Of a stretch of DNA of 64,000 nucleotides, positions 1 to 7,825 are shown piece by piece; the stretch's first letter is position 1, and the number at the start of each line of letters is the position of its first letter. The notes beneath the pieces are model-generated. The model did not search any database and was not told the origin of the DNA. It was given only the letters and a program-made list of their open reading frames with translations. Origin of the DNA: an uncultured Lachnospiraceae bacterium (GTDB lineage Bacteria > Bacillota > Clostridia > Lachnospirales > Lachnospiraceae); contig CAJUFQ010000008.1 in NCBI GenBank assembly GCA_910585625.1, positions 36,491 to 100,490 on the forward strand. Direction: 5' to 3'. Made by a program: the position numbers and the translations under genes.

Positions 1-1508
1 GCGGAGAGTCCTCCGTCTGCCGAGCTATTGATGTCCTCATAGAACACGCCGTACAGCTCCTGGCTGATATCTACGCCTTTGTTTTTCTGATCGATTGTCA
101 TCGCATACTCCGTGGTCTTGTCAGAAAGCACCAGTATCTCAATGTCCTTATCTTTCTTAACCTCCGGCTTGCTTGCCAAAGTACACGTTGCCGTCAGGGT
201 AACCTTTGTGTCTGCAGAGGGGGGCGTGATTGACCCGTCATCTGCAACCACGTCGGGATTCTTGCTCTTCCAACTGACATCCACGCGGTCGTTCATTGCC
301 TTAGACGGAAGCGTCAGCTTTTTGTTAAGTCGGCTTGGCACCCTTCCTTCCTTCACTTCCGGAATCACCAGGGAACTTCCTGCGGCCGATACGACAAATT
401 CCTCACTGACGTCAGAATGCACTTTCCAGCGGTATACGCCAAGAGAATCCCCGGCAACCGTCATATACATACGGATTGACTTTGTGGTAATTTCATCAAT
501 CGTAATTTGATTGAACTTATCATATTTCGAATAATTCTTCCGGTGGGACTGTATCACAGCTTCCTTCCATGCCCCGGCGGAATCTTTATACTCAAAACGG
601 ACGTTGGACGGAATCTTCATCCCGGCGTCGCTGCCATACCAAAATACCTGGAAAGTCTTGGTCGTAACTGCCTCGTCCCAGTCATATTGCAGCCAGCATT
701 CCTGGCCTGCCGCATGGCCCTGTCCCCAGTTTCCCCAGCCTTTGCCTGTCCCACCGTCAGATTTGGTCGGAACAAAGCTCTCATTATTGATGCCGTTCAG
801 GTTCTCCCAGGGGGAGGTGTGGTTCTCATGCGCGCTAGGCACAGCATAGACCGCCGCGTCCGGCAGGCTTAAATCCGGGCTTGGGTCTTCCGGCGGAACT
901 GTCTCAGGCTTCGGAAAATCTGCCGGCACCTCGCCAAGCAGCTTCCAGTCATATACCGCAACCGGGGTGTTATTTGTATGCTGCATCGTCACGCGGATGG
1001 CAGACGTTGTGACAGGCGTTTCAAACTCATACGTCTTCGTTACATTTCCCTCAAACGTCCACGTACCCTTCCTGGCAATCTCCACCCATACCCCAGCCTC
1101 ATTTTTATACTCAGCGATAATGTTCGCCGGCGTCACCACGCCGTTTCCATCGTCATTAAAAGTAATCTCCATTCCTGTTACCGCGGCTTGCCGCTCGCCA
1201 AAATCATACTTCATCCACTGGGGACGCGTCGCAATATCCGCATCACTGTGCCCATTCCAGAATGTAGTCATGTTGTCATCTGCAAAATTATCCGGCCCTG
1301 CTCCCCAGCCGATAAAATTCACCGAGGGGGTCGCATAATCCCGCAACGTCGGATTATCAACATTCTGCCAGCGGTCTGCCGTCCCAAATTGTTCCCCCGC
1401 CTCTGCCGCCATGACGGCTGACGGCGTCTGCAGCGCCGGGACAGAGGTAAATATCAATGCCCCCGCCAGCAACAGGCCCGCCAGGCCACGCAATTTCTTA
1501 AATTTCAT
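1..1508 (-). CDS. Secreted GH51-type alpha-L-arabinofuranosidase, N-terminal part (3' end outside window)
   Basis: A reading frame runs open from an ATG at 1508 to the window edge (502 codons), preceded by AAGGAGAAGTTGT. Residues 1-36 are a signal peptide ending near VMAAEA. Two discoidin-like (F5/8 type C) carbohydrate-binding regions follow at about 40-190 and 219-373, rich in Trp and Gly. A shortened bacterial Ig-like segment (WKSKNPDVVADDGSI) lies at about 374-459. The last visible residues, YGVFYEDINSSADGG, match the start of the GH51 catalytic barrel. The family removes terminal alpha-L-arabinofuranosyl units from arabinan, arabinoxylan and arabinogalactan. The catalytic residues lie outside the window, so GH51 rests on this N-terminal signature. 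The signal peptide and binding domains make it a secreted enzyme; many GH51 enzymes are cytoplasmic. Confidence 0.8.
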   Translation of the reverse strand, partial: MKFKKLRGLAGLLLAGALIFTSVPALQTPSAVMAAEAGEQFGTADRWQNVDNPTLRDYATPSVNFIGWGAGPDNFADDNMTTFWNGHSDADIATRPQWMKYDFGERQAAVTGMEITFNDDGNGVVTPANIIAEYKNEAGVWVEIARKGTWTFEGNVTKTYEFETPVTTSAIRVTMQHTNNTPVAVYDWKLLGEVPADFPKPETVPPEDPSPDLSLPDAAVYAVPSAHENHTSPWENLNGINNESFVPTKSDGGTGKGWGNWGQGHAAGQECWLQYDWDEAVTTKTFQVFWYGSDAGMKIPSNVRFEYKDSAGAWKEAVIQSHRKNYSKYDKFNQITIDEITTKSIRMYMTVAGDSLGVYRWKVHSDVSEEFVVSAAGSSLVIPEVKEGRVPSRLNKKLTLPSKAMNDRVDVSWKSKNPDVVADDGSITPPSADTKVTLTATCTLASKPEVKKDKDIEILVLSDKTTEYAMTIDQKNKGVDISQELYGVFYEDINSSADGGLS

Positions 1509-1566
1509 ACAACTTCTCCTTTCCATTCACTATACAAGATTGCTCCCATTCCACTAAAGATAATTA

Positions 1567-1631
1567 ATTATAGCAAATGGCCCTGCAATGCTAAATGGAA
1601 CGATTTTAAGGTTGTAGAACAAATTTAAGGT
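1567..1631 (-). promoter_or_regulatory. Promoter region of the GH51 gene with a direct repeat
   Basis: Read on the minus strand, a TATAAT -10 box lies at 1572-1567 with no good -35 box. Two direct copies of ACCTTAAA lie upstream at 1631-1624 and 1612-1605, 19 bp apart start to start. Two in-phase direct repeats above a promoter lacking a -35 fit an activator site of AraC or response-regulator type. The repeats are seen; the regulator is inference. Confidence 0.4.
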
Positions 1632-1726
1632 CAGGGATAAATTCAGATTGCAACGCTCCTGCTGCGCATAGCCAAAAAACATACCTTACACTCACGAAAA
1701 TCAAATTTCAAATGTTTTTCCGTATC

Positions 1727-2518
1727 TTACACTGCCAAATCTTTTTTCATATATACAGTATGGGCAACGGCGACGCAGACGGCCAGAACAGACGCCCCCA
1801 GGACTGCCGCTGCCGCATGGATTTCTCCTGTGCTGAACAAATCTGCCGCATTCGCATAAGAAAACGGGCTGAACAGCTTATAATCTGTCAAATCCGGGAT
1901 AACCCGCGCCATCAGGTCATACGCATAAAAAAACAGTACAATGCCCAGGGCAAGCCCCAGCTTATTTTTCTTCTGGAACGCAGACATGCAAAAACAGATG
2001 CCGGCAATCTCCAGCTGCATCAGGAATTGCATGGCATGATATAGCAGGAAATTGGGAAAATCCATCTCCTCTCCCAAAAAAGTAATGCCCAGAAGATAAA
2101 GCCCTACGCAGAGCAGGTTGAAAAGCAAAATATTTGATACAATCGCAGACCATTTGGCCAAAACCGCTTTCCCTCTGCCAACCGGCAGGGAAAACAAGAA
2201 TTCGCTGGTATGTCCGTCTTCCTCCTTGGACAGCATATTAGCGCTGGCAACCGCCGCGAACATGGCTCCACCCAGCCCATGGATGGTTCCTACTTCCGTG
2301 GCGTAAAATCCTTTGAGCGTAGCGATGCTTAACTGGCTCATGCCAAATGCATCCGCAAACGCGCCCATAGATGCAAAGCTTTCCGACACCCCCGCCATGC
2401 TCTCCTGCATACTGGAAAAAAGCAGGATGCAGACAGCGCCCATGCCGCCCACACATGATGCCCAGATTATCAGGCTCTTGATATATCCCTTCATTTCATG
2501 CTTATATATTGTAAACAC
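1727..2518 (-). CDS. ABC-2 type transporter permease
   Basis: A 263-residue integral membrane protein with about six hydrophobic segments. It has the ABC-2 exporter layout, including a cytoplasmic stretch (SKEEDGHTSEFLFSLPVGR) typical of these permeases. The GTG at 2518 is chosen because AGGAGG stands six bases before it; an in-frame ATG at 2542 has no good ribosome site. The ATPase gene ends 47 bases upstream, so the two form an ATPase-permease pair that probably exports a peptide, drug or lipid. The substrate cannot be told. No strong terminator was seen after the stop codon. Confidence 0.85.
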   Translation of the reverse strand: MFTIYKHEMKGYIKSLIIWASCVGGMGAVCILLFSSMQESMAGVSESFASMGAFADAFGMSQLSIATLKGFYATEVGTIHGLGGAMFAAVASANMLSKEEDGHTSEFLFSLPVGRGKAVLAKWSAIVSNILLFNLLCVGLYLLGITFLGEEMDFPNFLLYHAMQFLMQLEIAGICFCMSAFQKKNKLGLALGIVLFFYAYDLMARVIPDLTDYKLFSPFSYANAADLFSTGEIHAAAAVLGASVLAVCVAVAHTVYMKKDLAV

Positions 2519-2565
2519 AGCTATCCTCCTATATCCATTCATCCAAAATCAACATCCTTGCCCGG

Positions 2566-3399
2566 TTATTCTGTGCCAGGCGCATAGAAATGCATGAAAA
2601 TCTCATCCAGAGAGGGTTCCTCTATGAGGATATCCTGGATGTCATGTCTTGCCAAGTCCTGCATCAGCTCATTTAAGTCCCCCTCAAAAAGGAAACTTTC
2701 CTGCCTGCCCTCACGAAGCAGTTTCACCCTCTTGGTATTCGTCCTTGTAAGATTTTCCACCGTGTCCATGCATTGGAGTTTTCCTTCCTTCATAATAGCA
2801 GCCGTCCTGCAATAGCTTTTGATTTCTGAAAGGACATGGGTGGACAGCATACACGTCGCCCCTTCTGCCACATATTCCTCAATCAGCTTAAAAAATTCAC
2901 TCTGCATCAGCGGATCCAGCCCGCTGGTCGGTTCATCAAATACGAAAAGTTTCGGCTTATGCTGCATGGCGCATACAATGCCCGCTTTCTTGCGGTTCCC
3001 CAGCGACAAATCGCATATTTTCTTATCCAAATCCAGCTGTAGGCGCGAACAAAGTTTCTCTGCCTCTGCACGGCAGTCCTTTTTCCTGATACGCGCAGCC
3101 ATCTGAATCAGCTCCCTGACTTTCATTGATGGGTAAAACATGGCCTCCGAGGGCAGATAGCCCACTTCGGCGAGTATGGCTTCTCTTTCTCTTCGGATAT
3201 CCTTTCCCAGGATACGGATGCTGCCTTCCTGAAAACGGATAAGCCCCAGCATGGAACGGATAGTCGTGGATTTGCCGGCTCCATTCGGGCCAAGGAAGCC
3301 AAAAATGTCCCCTTCTTTCACACAAAAACTTACATCCGATACACCCCGGCGCTTCCCATAATTCTTCGTCAGGCTGTCAATCTCAATAATATCTGGCAT
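2566..3399 (-). CDS. ABC transporter ATP-binding protein
   Basis: A 277-residue nucleotide-binding subunit. It has Walker A GPNGAGKST, a signature-loop variant LSLGNRKKAGI where LSGGQ is usual, Walker B KLFVFDEPTSGLDP and the switch His in LSTHVLSE. Residues up to about 215 are the ATPase; the last 60 (ESFLFEGDLNELMQ) are a small domain typical of ABC-2 exporters. ATG 3399 is preceded by AAGGAGGAAAGAGA; the frame stays open further upstream but lacks another ribosome site. It powers the permease encoded next to it. LSLGN for LSGGQ is common in this subfamily. Confidence 0.9.
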   Translation of the reverse strand: MPDIIEIDSLTKNYGKRRGVSDVSFCVKEGDIFGFLGPNGAGKSTTIRSMLGLIRFQEGSIRILGKDIRREREAILAEVGYLPSEAMFYPSMKVRELIQMAARIRKKDCRAEAEKLCSRLQLDLDKKICDLSLGNRKKAGIVCAMQHKPKLFVFDEPTSGLDPLMQSEFFKLIEEYVAEGATCMLSTHVLSEIKSYCRTAAIMKEGKLQCMDTVENLTRTNTKRVKLLREGRQESFLFEGDLNELMQDLARHDIQDILIEEPSLDEIFMHFYAPGTE

Positions 3400-3605
3400 T
3401 CTCTTTCCTCCTTGCCTGAAATATTTGCAGCTTCTCTTCCATAATCTTCTCAATCTATCTTCCGCTTTTGCTGATCCACAAGGAATGCGCAGACATGAAA
3501 GAGTATAACATAACATATGTTTCGCTTTATCTTACCAAAATTCTTTAGAAATGGCAATTTCCACATGAATTTAAGTTCCCCATTTTTTATATCAGTTAAT
3601 ATTTT

Positions 3606-3736
3606 AGTAGCAAAAGGTCTTGCTGCCTTTGGCAGCATAGACATCTTGTACAAAAAGTGTCGGGAAAGCTAGCGTTCCATAGCGCTTTTCTGTGCAAAAG
3701 GTTTTCATCACGTTGTGATGGAAACCTTTGGTACTA
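3606..3736 (+). repeat. Cloverleaf-shaped intergenic repeat, copy A
   Basis: An outer stem pairs AGTAGCAAAAGGT (3606-3618) with ACCTTTGGTACT (3724-3735) and encloses three hairpins. These are TGCTGCC/GGCAGCA at 3621-3637; a long arm TTGTACAAAAAG/CTTTTCTGTGCAA (3646-3697) topped by GGAAAGCTAGCGTTCC; and TTTCATCAC/GTGATGGAAA at 3703-3724. The same plan in the same orientation recurs at 11753-11878 with many base changes that keep pairing. Degenerate inverted flanks (AAGTTCCCCATT near 3572, AATGGGAAAACT near 3748) suggest a larger miniature-element-like unit. It fills most of the gene-free stretch 3400-3820. An open frame through it on the minus strand is probably not a gene. Confidence 0.8.
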
Positions 3737-3809
3737 GGAAACTAAATAATGGGAAAACTGAAACCACATGAACCCAGCGCAGCCTTTCTTAAAAAATATA
3801 TACAAAAAT

Positions 3810-3833
3810 GGAGGCGTCCTTTAGGACACCTCC
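3810..3833 (-). terminator. Rho-independent terminator that includes the end of the permease gene
   Basis: On the minus strand GGAGGTGTCCT (3833-3823) pairs with AGGACGCCTCC (3820-3810) around a two-base loop and is followed by ATTTTTG. The TAA stop codon of the permease gene (3823-3821) lies at the loop, so its last three sense codons form the 5' arm. Confidence 0.85.
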
Positions 3834-5038
3834 GCCTTTCTGTAAATCCGGTACAACAAAGGCCAAAGCAGCAGACACGCCAAAGCATAGGCTGGGATAA
3901 TCAGCGTTGCTACATTCATAATCCTTCCTCCCAACTGTACCAGATTAAACTCTTTAATCGTAATATAAATTTCCAGAAGCTGGTCTGGAAAGAAGGAGCA
4001 TATCCCAGGCAGCGTAATCACCCTGCTCAGAAATGGGAATGCGCACAGCACGATAAACGGCACGATAATCGCTGTCGCAGTGGAACGCATTGCCGCCGAG
4101 GCGAGCATGGAAAGCGTTGACGCAAACATTGTGCCAACATAGCCGCCTGCCGCAATCAAGAGATAAGCCTCCATAAAGGTAATATTATAGGCGCTCCTCC
4201 ACATATCCATCTGGATTGGGCAATTCGCCCCGTCCGCTCCCAGCGCGGCAAGCACGATTGCCGTGTACAACAGCAGGAAAACAACATAGAAAACGGTGGT
4301 TACTGCAAATCCGGCTCCCATCTTTGCCAGGACTGCCCGGTTTCTCCCTAATTTTGAAGAAAAGAAAATTGCGTCTGCATTCGTCTGAAACTCATCCGAA
4401 AATATACCGGAAACCAAAAATCCAATAATTAATGCAAGAATTAATATAAATGTTGATACGTTCTGTAACAATGCGCTCCAGCCATCGGTATATTCATAAT
4501 AGAATGGCGTTTTCAACTCCTCATACCGTTGAATCAGAAACTCCTTTTCCAAATCAGTAAATATTTCCTCCCCGGAATCCAGATATTTTTTTAAGTTGGA
4601 AACCCTTCTCTCATAGACGCTTCCCGCCTCCTCTATGGAAACATTATCAATCGCATAGTAATTGTAATCCCGCCACTCGCTAAATGCGTTGTTGATTAGC
4701 TCCGCTATGCTGGAAATCCCCTGTTTCCTGGCATAAGCTTTGTCCTGCTGCTCATTGTCATCTGACAAAGCTTCCGTAGAATTGTTGATAGACGCATTTT
4801 CCCTAGCCACCTCTTTTAGCACATCTTCCGTGAGATTACCTTTCCATTTATTCTTTTCTGCCCTGAGGCTCTTAGCCCCCGGCATACCGCTCACATGGTT
4901 CCCATCACTGTCTATATATTCTACCCGGTTCATGGTCAGCATACTCACCGCCACAAGAATAACCAGCAAAATTAAGACTGCCATCCTATTCTTAAATTTA
5001 GAAAAAATTTTTTTAATCTCAAATTGCAGCACTTTCAT
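3821..5038 (-). CDS. ABC transporter permease, ABC-2 type, with large extracellular loop
   Basis: A 405-residue membrane protein. The first membrane helix (about 18-36) is followed by an extracellular region of about 150 residues, rich in charged residues and helical, then about five more helices. This layout is common in bacitracin/lantibiotic-type exporters and related ABC-2 permeases. The ATG at 5038 lies within the 3' end of the ATPase gene (20-base overlap), implying translational coupling. It is the last gene of the operon starting with the ECF sigma factor at 7174. The exported substrate is unknown; resistance to an antimicrobial peptide is a reasonable guess only. Confidence 0.85.
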   Translation of the reverse strand: MKVLQFEIKKIFSKFKNRMAVLILLVILVAVSMLTMNRVEYIDSDGNHVSGMPGAKSLRAEKNKWKGNLTEDVLKEVARENASINNSTEALSDDNEQQDKAYARKQGISSIAELINNAFSEWRDYNYYAIDNVSIEEAGSVYERRVSNLKKYLDSGEEIFTDLEKEFLIQRYEELKTPFYYEYTDGWSALLQNVSTFILILALIIGFLVSGIFSDEFQTNADAIFFSSKLGRNRAVLAKMGAGFAVTTVFYVVFLLLYTAIVLAALGADGANCPIQMDMWRSAYNITFMEAYLLIAAGGYVGTMFASTLSMLASAAMRSTATAIIVPFIVLCAFPFLSRVITLPGICSFFPDQLLEIYITIKEFNLVQLGGRIMNVATLIIPAYALACLLLWPLLYRIYRKAEVS

Positions 5039-5906
5039 CCCCCGCTTTCTCTCCAAAATAATATAAAAACACATCTTCCAGCGAGGCTTCTGCAAGCCTT
5101 GCATTTTCTGACGGTTTTTCCGCTGAGATAATGCGCAGCTCTGCGCCATAGGACTCCGCCTTCATGTTTGAAATCTTATATTGTTTCATATACTCAGATA
5201 CCATACCCTTATCCACATAGCACTGCCAGACGCTTTCCGGCATGGAGCGTATGATCTCATCTGATGTCCCCGTGCGCACAAACGTACCGTCTTTCATCAG
5301 CCAAATTTCATTCGCTATATATTCAATGTCAGAAACAATGTGCGTAGACAATAGCACGAGGCGTTCCTCGGATAGCTCGCTGATTAAATTGCGGAACCGT
5401 ATCCTCTCATTGGGGTCAAGTCCAGCGGTTGGCTCGTCAAGCACCAGAATTTCAGGATTGTTAAGCATGGCCTGCGCAACCCCGGCGCGGCGTTTCATGC
5501 CCCCGGACAGTTTCTTCATTTTTTTGTCCGCAGCCTTCGAGAGGCCGACTTTGGCAATCAGCTCCTTTGTGCGTTTCCTGGCGACAGCCGGTCGGATTCC
5601 CTTAATCGCCGCAATGTAAAGCAGATAATCCTGAACGGTGAATTCAGGGTAAAACCCAAATTCCTGCGGCAGATATCCCAGCAGCTTGCGGTATTCTCCG
5701 TCCATTTTAAAAATATCCTTACCGTTGTAGGTGATTGCCCCGCCCGTAGGTGCAAGCAACGTACAAAGCATCCGCATCAGCGTCGTCTTACCTGCCCCAT
5801 TGACTCCCAACAGCCCATACACGCCGTTCGTCATCGTAAAATCAATATGATTCACAGCCGTGAAACCTCCAAACTTTTTTGTAAGACCTTCAAATTTCAA
5901 TTCCAT
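5019..5906 (-). CDS. ABC transporter ATP-binding protein
   Basis: A 295-residue ATPase. It carries Walker A GVNGAGKTT, Q-loop region YLPQEFGFYPEF, signature LSGGMKRR, Walker B EILVLDEPTAGLDP and switch His in LLSTHIVSD. The C-terminal 60 residues are a small regulatory region. It begins with MELKFEGLTKKFGG inside the last 17 bases of the upstream membrane-protein gene and overlaps the permease gene downstream, so all are co-translated. The intact LSGGM signature contrasts with LSLGN in the neighbouring transporter at 2566-3399, so the two ATPases belong to different subgroups. Confidence 0.92.
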   Translation of the reverse strand: MELKFEGLTKKFGGFTAVNHIDFTMTNGVYGLLGVNGAGKTTLMRMLCTLLAPTGGAITYNGKDIFKMDGEYRKLLGYLPQEFGFYPEFTVQDYLLYIAAIKGIRPAVARKRTKELIAKVGLSKAADKKMKKLSGGMKRRAGVAQAMLNNPEILVLDEPTAGLDPNERIRFRNLISELSEERLVLLSTHIVSDIEYIANEIWLMKDGTFVRTGTSDEIIRSMPESVWQCYVDKGMVSEYMKQYKISNMKAESYGAELRIISAEKPSENARLAEASLEDVFLYYFGEKAGDESAAI

Positions 5907-6651
5907 CCAACGTTACCTCCATATATTCGTCACAACTTTTTAAAGTGCGGCATATCATCGCAGCCAGGCAGGCAATTGCCAACCCCAGCAAAAGAATCCA
6001 GACAGGCAAAGCCACCCGCGCATAGATGCCCTCATTCCAAACAACAAACAGCCAGACCGCGCTCCATACCACGCAAAGGGCTATCGCAGACGCCTCATTG
6101 ATACACCGCCTGCTGCACAGCGCGCCAAAGCAAATGCAGGCCGTCACGCTTAAGGGAAAGAGGAACTGGCTCACTAATTCTGCTATGGCGAGATTCAGCC
6201 CTCTTGTCGCAGCCTGGCAAAACACTGCGACCAGACAGATGTCCGCTATGCCGAACAACAACATACGCCCCGCATAAACCTGGCGGAGGGAATAGTAAGA
6301 GACCGCCTCTATTTCCATGCTTTGACTAGATCTGTTTCTCCATAATTCGGGAATGACCAGGATTACAAACAATGAGGCCATCACACCCATACCTCTCTGC
6401 ATATACCGTTCCTCCTGCCCGGCCGCCAAAGCTGCCCACAATGCCAGCAGCAGCAAGAACTGCAGAATCCACCACCGTTTTCGGATTGTTTTGAGCTGCG
6501 CCCACAAAAATTCGTGGTACGTCAGCAGCCTTTCACGCTCTGCTGCAAAAAATACCTGTTTTGACCGATTGACAGCCTCCTGGATTTTTTCTTCCCTCGG
6601 CGCAATGCCGGCACATTCCTTATATATCAAAAGTTTCTCTTCCTGCCTCAT
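5890..6651 (-). CDS. Integral membrane protein of the sigma-ABC operon, function unknown
   Basis: A 253-residue protein with a charged cytoplasmic N-terminus (about 1-58) and six hydrophobic segments. The ATG at 6651 has AGGAGG six bases upstream; it sits inside the end of the sigma gene (32-base overlap), and the stop overlaps the ATPase gene. I do not recognise a named family. Position between an ECF-type sigma factor and an ABC transporter, a soluble N-terminus and membrane helices would suit either an extra transporter subunit or an anti-sigma factor. No zinc-binding anti-sigma motif (HxxxCxxC) is visible. Confidence 0.75.
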   Translation of the reverse strand: MRQEEKLLIYKECAGIAPREEKIQEAVNRSKQVFFAAERERLLTYHEFLWAQLKTIRKRWWILQFLLLLALWAALAAGQEERYMQRGMGVMASLFVILVIPELWRNRSSQSMEIEAVSYYSLRQVYAGRMLLFGIADICLVAVFCQAATRGLNLAIAELVSQFLFPLSVTACICFGALCSRRCINEASAIALCVVWSAVWLFVVWNEGIYARVALPVWILLLGLAIACLAAMICRTLKSCDEYMEVTLDGIEI

Positions 6652-7174
6652 AAACACCCTCCTCTCCCAGCTTCTGCCCCAGCTGTTTTTTCGCCTGCTG
6701 CAGACGATACTTGACCAGTGACAGGCTTATCTGCAGCACGTCCGCAACTTCCCTCATTTTCAGACCCTGGAAATAATAAAGGATAACGATATCGCGCAAC
6801 TCCGGCAGCAACGATTTTACCGCCGCTTCCACATCCATCTGTTCCAATACGTTATCCAGAGGAGCAGATACCGCGCTTTTTTCTAGTTCCCCGGCCTCTG
6901 TGGGCATATCCTTTTTCTTCCTATAAAAATCCCGGCAGAGGTTGCCCGCAATGGTGTACAGATAGTTTCTTGTCTTACCCATGTAATGGTACTCAGACAG
7001 TTTTGCAAAAAAATGCAGAAACGTCTCCTGCGTCAAATCCTCTGCATATTCCCTGTCAGGACAATGGTAACCGCAGTACCTCAATATTTCTCCATAATAT
7101 TTACGGACAAACACATCAAAAGCTTCTTCCTCTCCCTGTTTCATCTTCTGTATAAGAAGAAAATCCGCATTCAC
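6620..7174 (-). CDS. RNA polymerase sigma factor, ECF (sigma-70) family
   Basis: A 184-residue sigma factor. Region 2 (about residues 8-75) contains REYAEDLTQETFLHFF. Region 4 (about 120-175) has the helix-turn-helix LKMREVADVLQISLSLVKYR. The GTG start at 7174 is chosen because AAAGGAGGGCTTT precedes it; longer in-frame starts lack ribosome sites. It heads an overlapping four-gene operon (sigma, membrane protein, ABC ATPase, permease). It probably directs transcription of its own operon in response to an envelope signal, the usual logic for such sets; this is inference from gene order. Confidence 0.9.
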   Translation of the reverse strand: MNADFLLIQKMKQGEEEAFDVFVRKYYGEILRYCGYHCPDREYAEDLTQETFLHFFAKLSEYHYMGKTRNYLYTIAGNLCRDFYRKKKDMPTEAGELEKSAVSAPLDNVLEQMDVEAAVKSLLPELRDIVILYYFQGLKMREVADVLQISLSLVKYRLQQAKKQLGQKLGEEGVYEAGRETFDI

Positions 7175-7235
7175 AAAGCCCTCCTTTCCCATCCTTAATG
7201 TTCCAAACGTTTTTCCCATCCTACCATATATAACG

Positions 7236-7264
7236 ACCCAGGCTGTGCAAAAGTCAGCCTGGGT
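7236..7264. promoter_or_regulatory. Perfect 10-bp inverted repeat before the sigma-ABC operon
   Basis: ACCCAGGCTG (7236-7245) and CAGCCTGGGT (7255-7264) are perfect inverted copies with a 9-base spacer, centred about 75 bases before the sigma start codon. A TATATA-rich stretch follows on the minus strand at about 7232-7226. The repeat would lie at or near the promoter, so it could be an operator. No T-run follows it, so it is not a good terminator. Confidence 0.45.
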
Positions 7265-7355
7265 GGAAATTTTCTGAAATAATATTAGCCAAAACAAGCT
7301 GTTGTCTAAAGAACCGGCAAAAGAACCCGATACAATTTATATAAATCTAGTGTAA

Positions 7356-7500
7356 TGCCTCGTTGATATCTGTTAAAACTCTGCTGAACAGGGTTTCATC
7401 GGCAAGGCGCCTGAACGAGGCGATGCGGCGGCATCGTTGAGTGAAGGTAACGCAGTCCGATGGCAACCTGGACAAGGAGGTTTGGCTGAATATCAGCGAG
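7356..7500 (+). ncRNA. Candidate structured leader or small RNA before the 78-residue gene
   Basis: Several stems can be drawn on the plus strand: GCCTCGTT/AACGAGGC (7357-7364 with 7414-7421) enclosing AAACTCTG/CAGGGTTT; CGATGC/GCATCG (7421-7436); a weaker CAACCT/AGGTTTG arm near 7464-7484; and GCTGA/TCAGC (7485-7497). The gene at 7532 starts 35 bases later. It occupies most of the gene-free stretch 7175-7531. It does not match any riboswitch class I can recall. The folding is hand-drawn and the strand is inferred from the downstream gene. Confidence 0.45.
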
Positions 7501-7531
7501 ACAGCACACTAGTCTGAGAGGAGGGAAACGA

Positions 7532-7768
7532 GTGACAGATATCACACAAGTACTGGATTCCATGGAGAATGCCTTGCGGCTGCAGATTCAGGCAGGCGCA
7601 GACCGTAGAGCTGCAAAGGCGGAACGTGAAGAGGATGAGTTCAAAGAGAAGCTTTCGCGCGCTGCCGCCAGCAAAATGGAACTGGAAGGCATTGCAGCAA
7701 AAGTAAAAGGCTCGGAAGAGTCCGTGCGTAGGGACCAGATGATGGCGCTGATGATGGGTGGGTTCTAA
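7532..7768 (+). CDS. Small helical protein of unknown function (78 residues)
   Basis: A GTG start at 7532 follows GAGAGGAGGGAAACGA, a strong ribosome site. The protein is almost wholly helical and charged in its middle (RRAAKAEREEDEFKEKL), with a Met-rich end (QMMALMMGGF). It has no signal peptide and no membrane segment. I do not recognise the family. It is alone on its strand, has a long folded leader and ends at a strong terminator, so it looks like a single-gene unit. Confidence 0.65.
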   Translation: MTDITQVLDSMENALRLQIQAGADRRAAKAEREEDEFKEKLSRAAASKMELEGIAAKVKGSEESVRRDQMMALMMGGF

Positions 7769-7781
7769 AGCAAAATGCGGC

Positions 7782-7805
7782 AAGGCCTCCGTCACCGGAG
7801 GCCTT
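7782..7805. terminator. Bidirectional rho-independent terminator
   Basis: AAGGCCTCCG (7782-7791) pairs perfectly with CGGAGGCCTT (7796-7805) around TCAC. It lies between the converging 78-residue gene and the ferritin-like gene and could end both. Confidence 0.85.
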
Positions 7806-7825
7806 AATTTCATACGATTATATCA

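Noticed and set aside
3450..3653. A 67-codon open frame on the minus strand upstream of an ABC ATPase
   Set aside because: Its first part lies in the cloverleaf repeat and it has no ribosome site.
7356..7500. Assignment of the folded leader to the cyclic di-GMP riboswitch class
   Set aside because: I could not find the conserved core bases of that class, so it is left unassigned.
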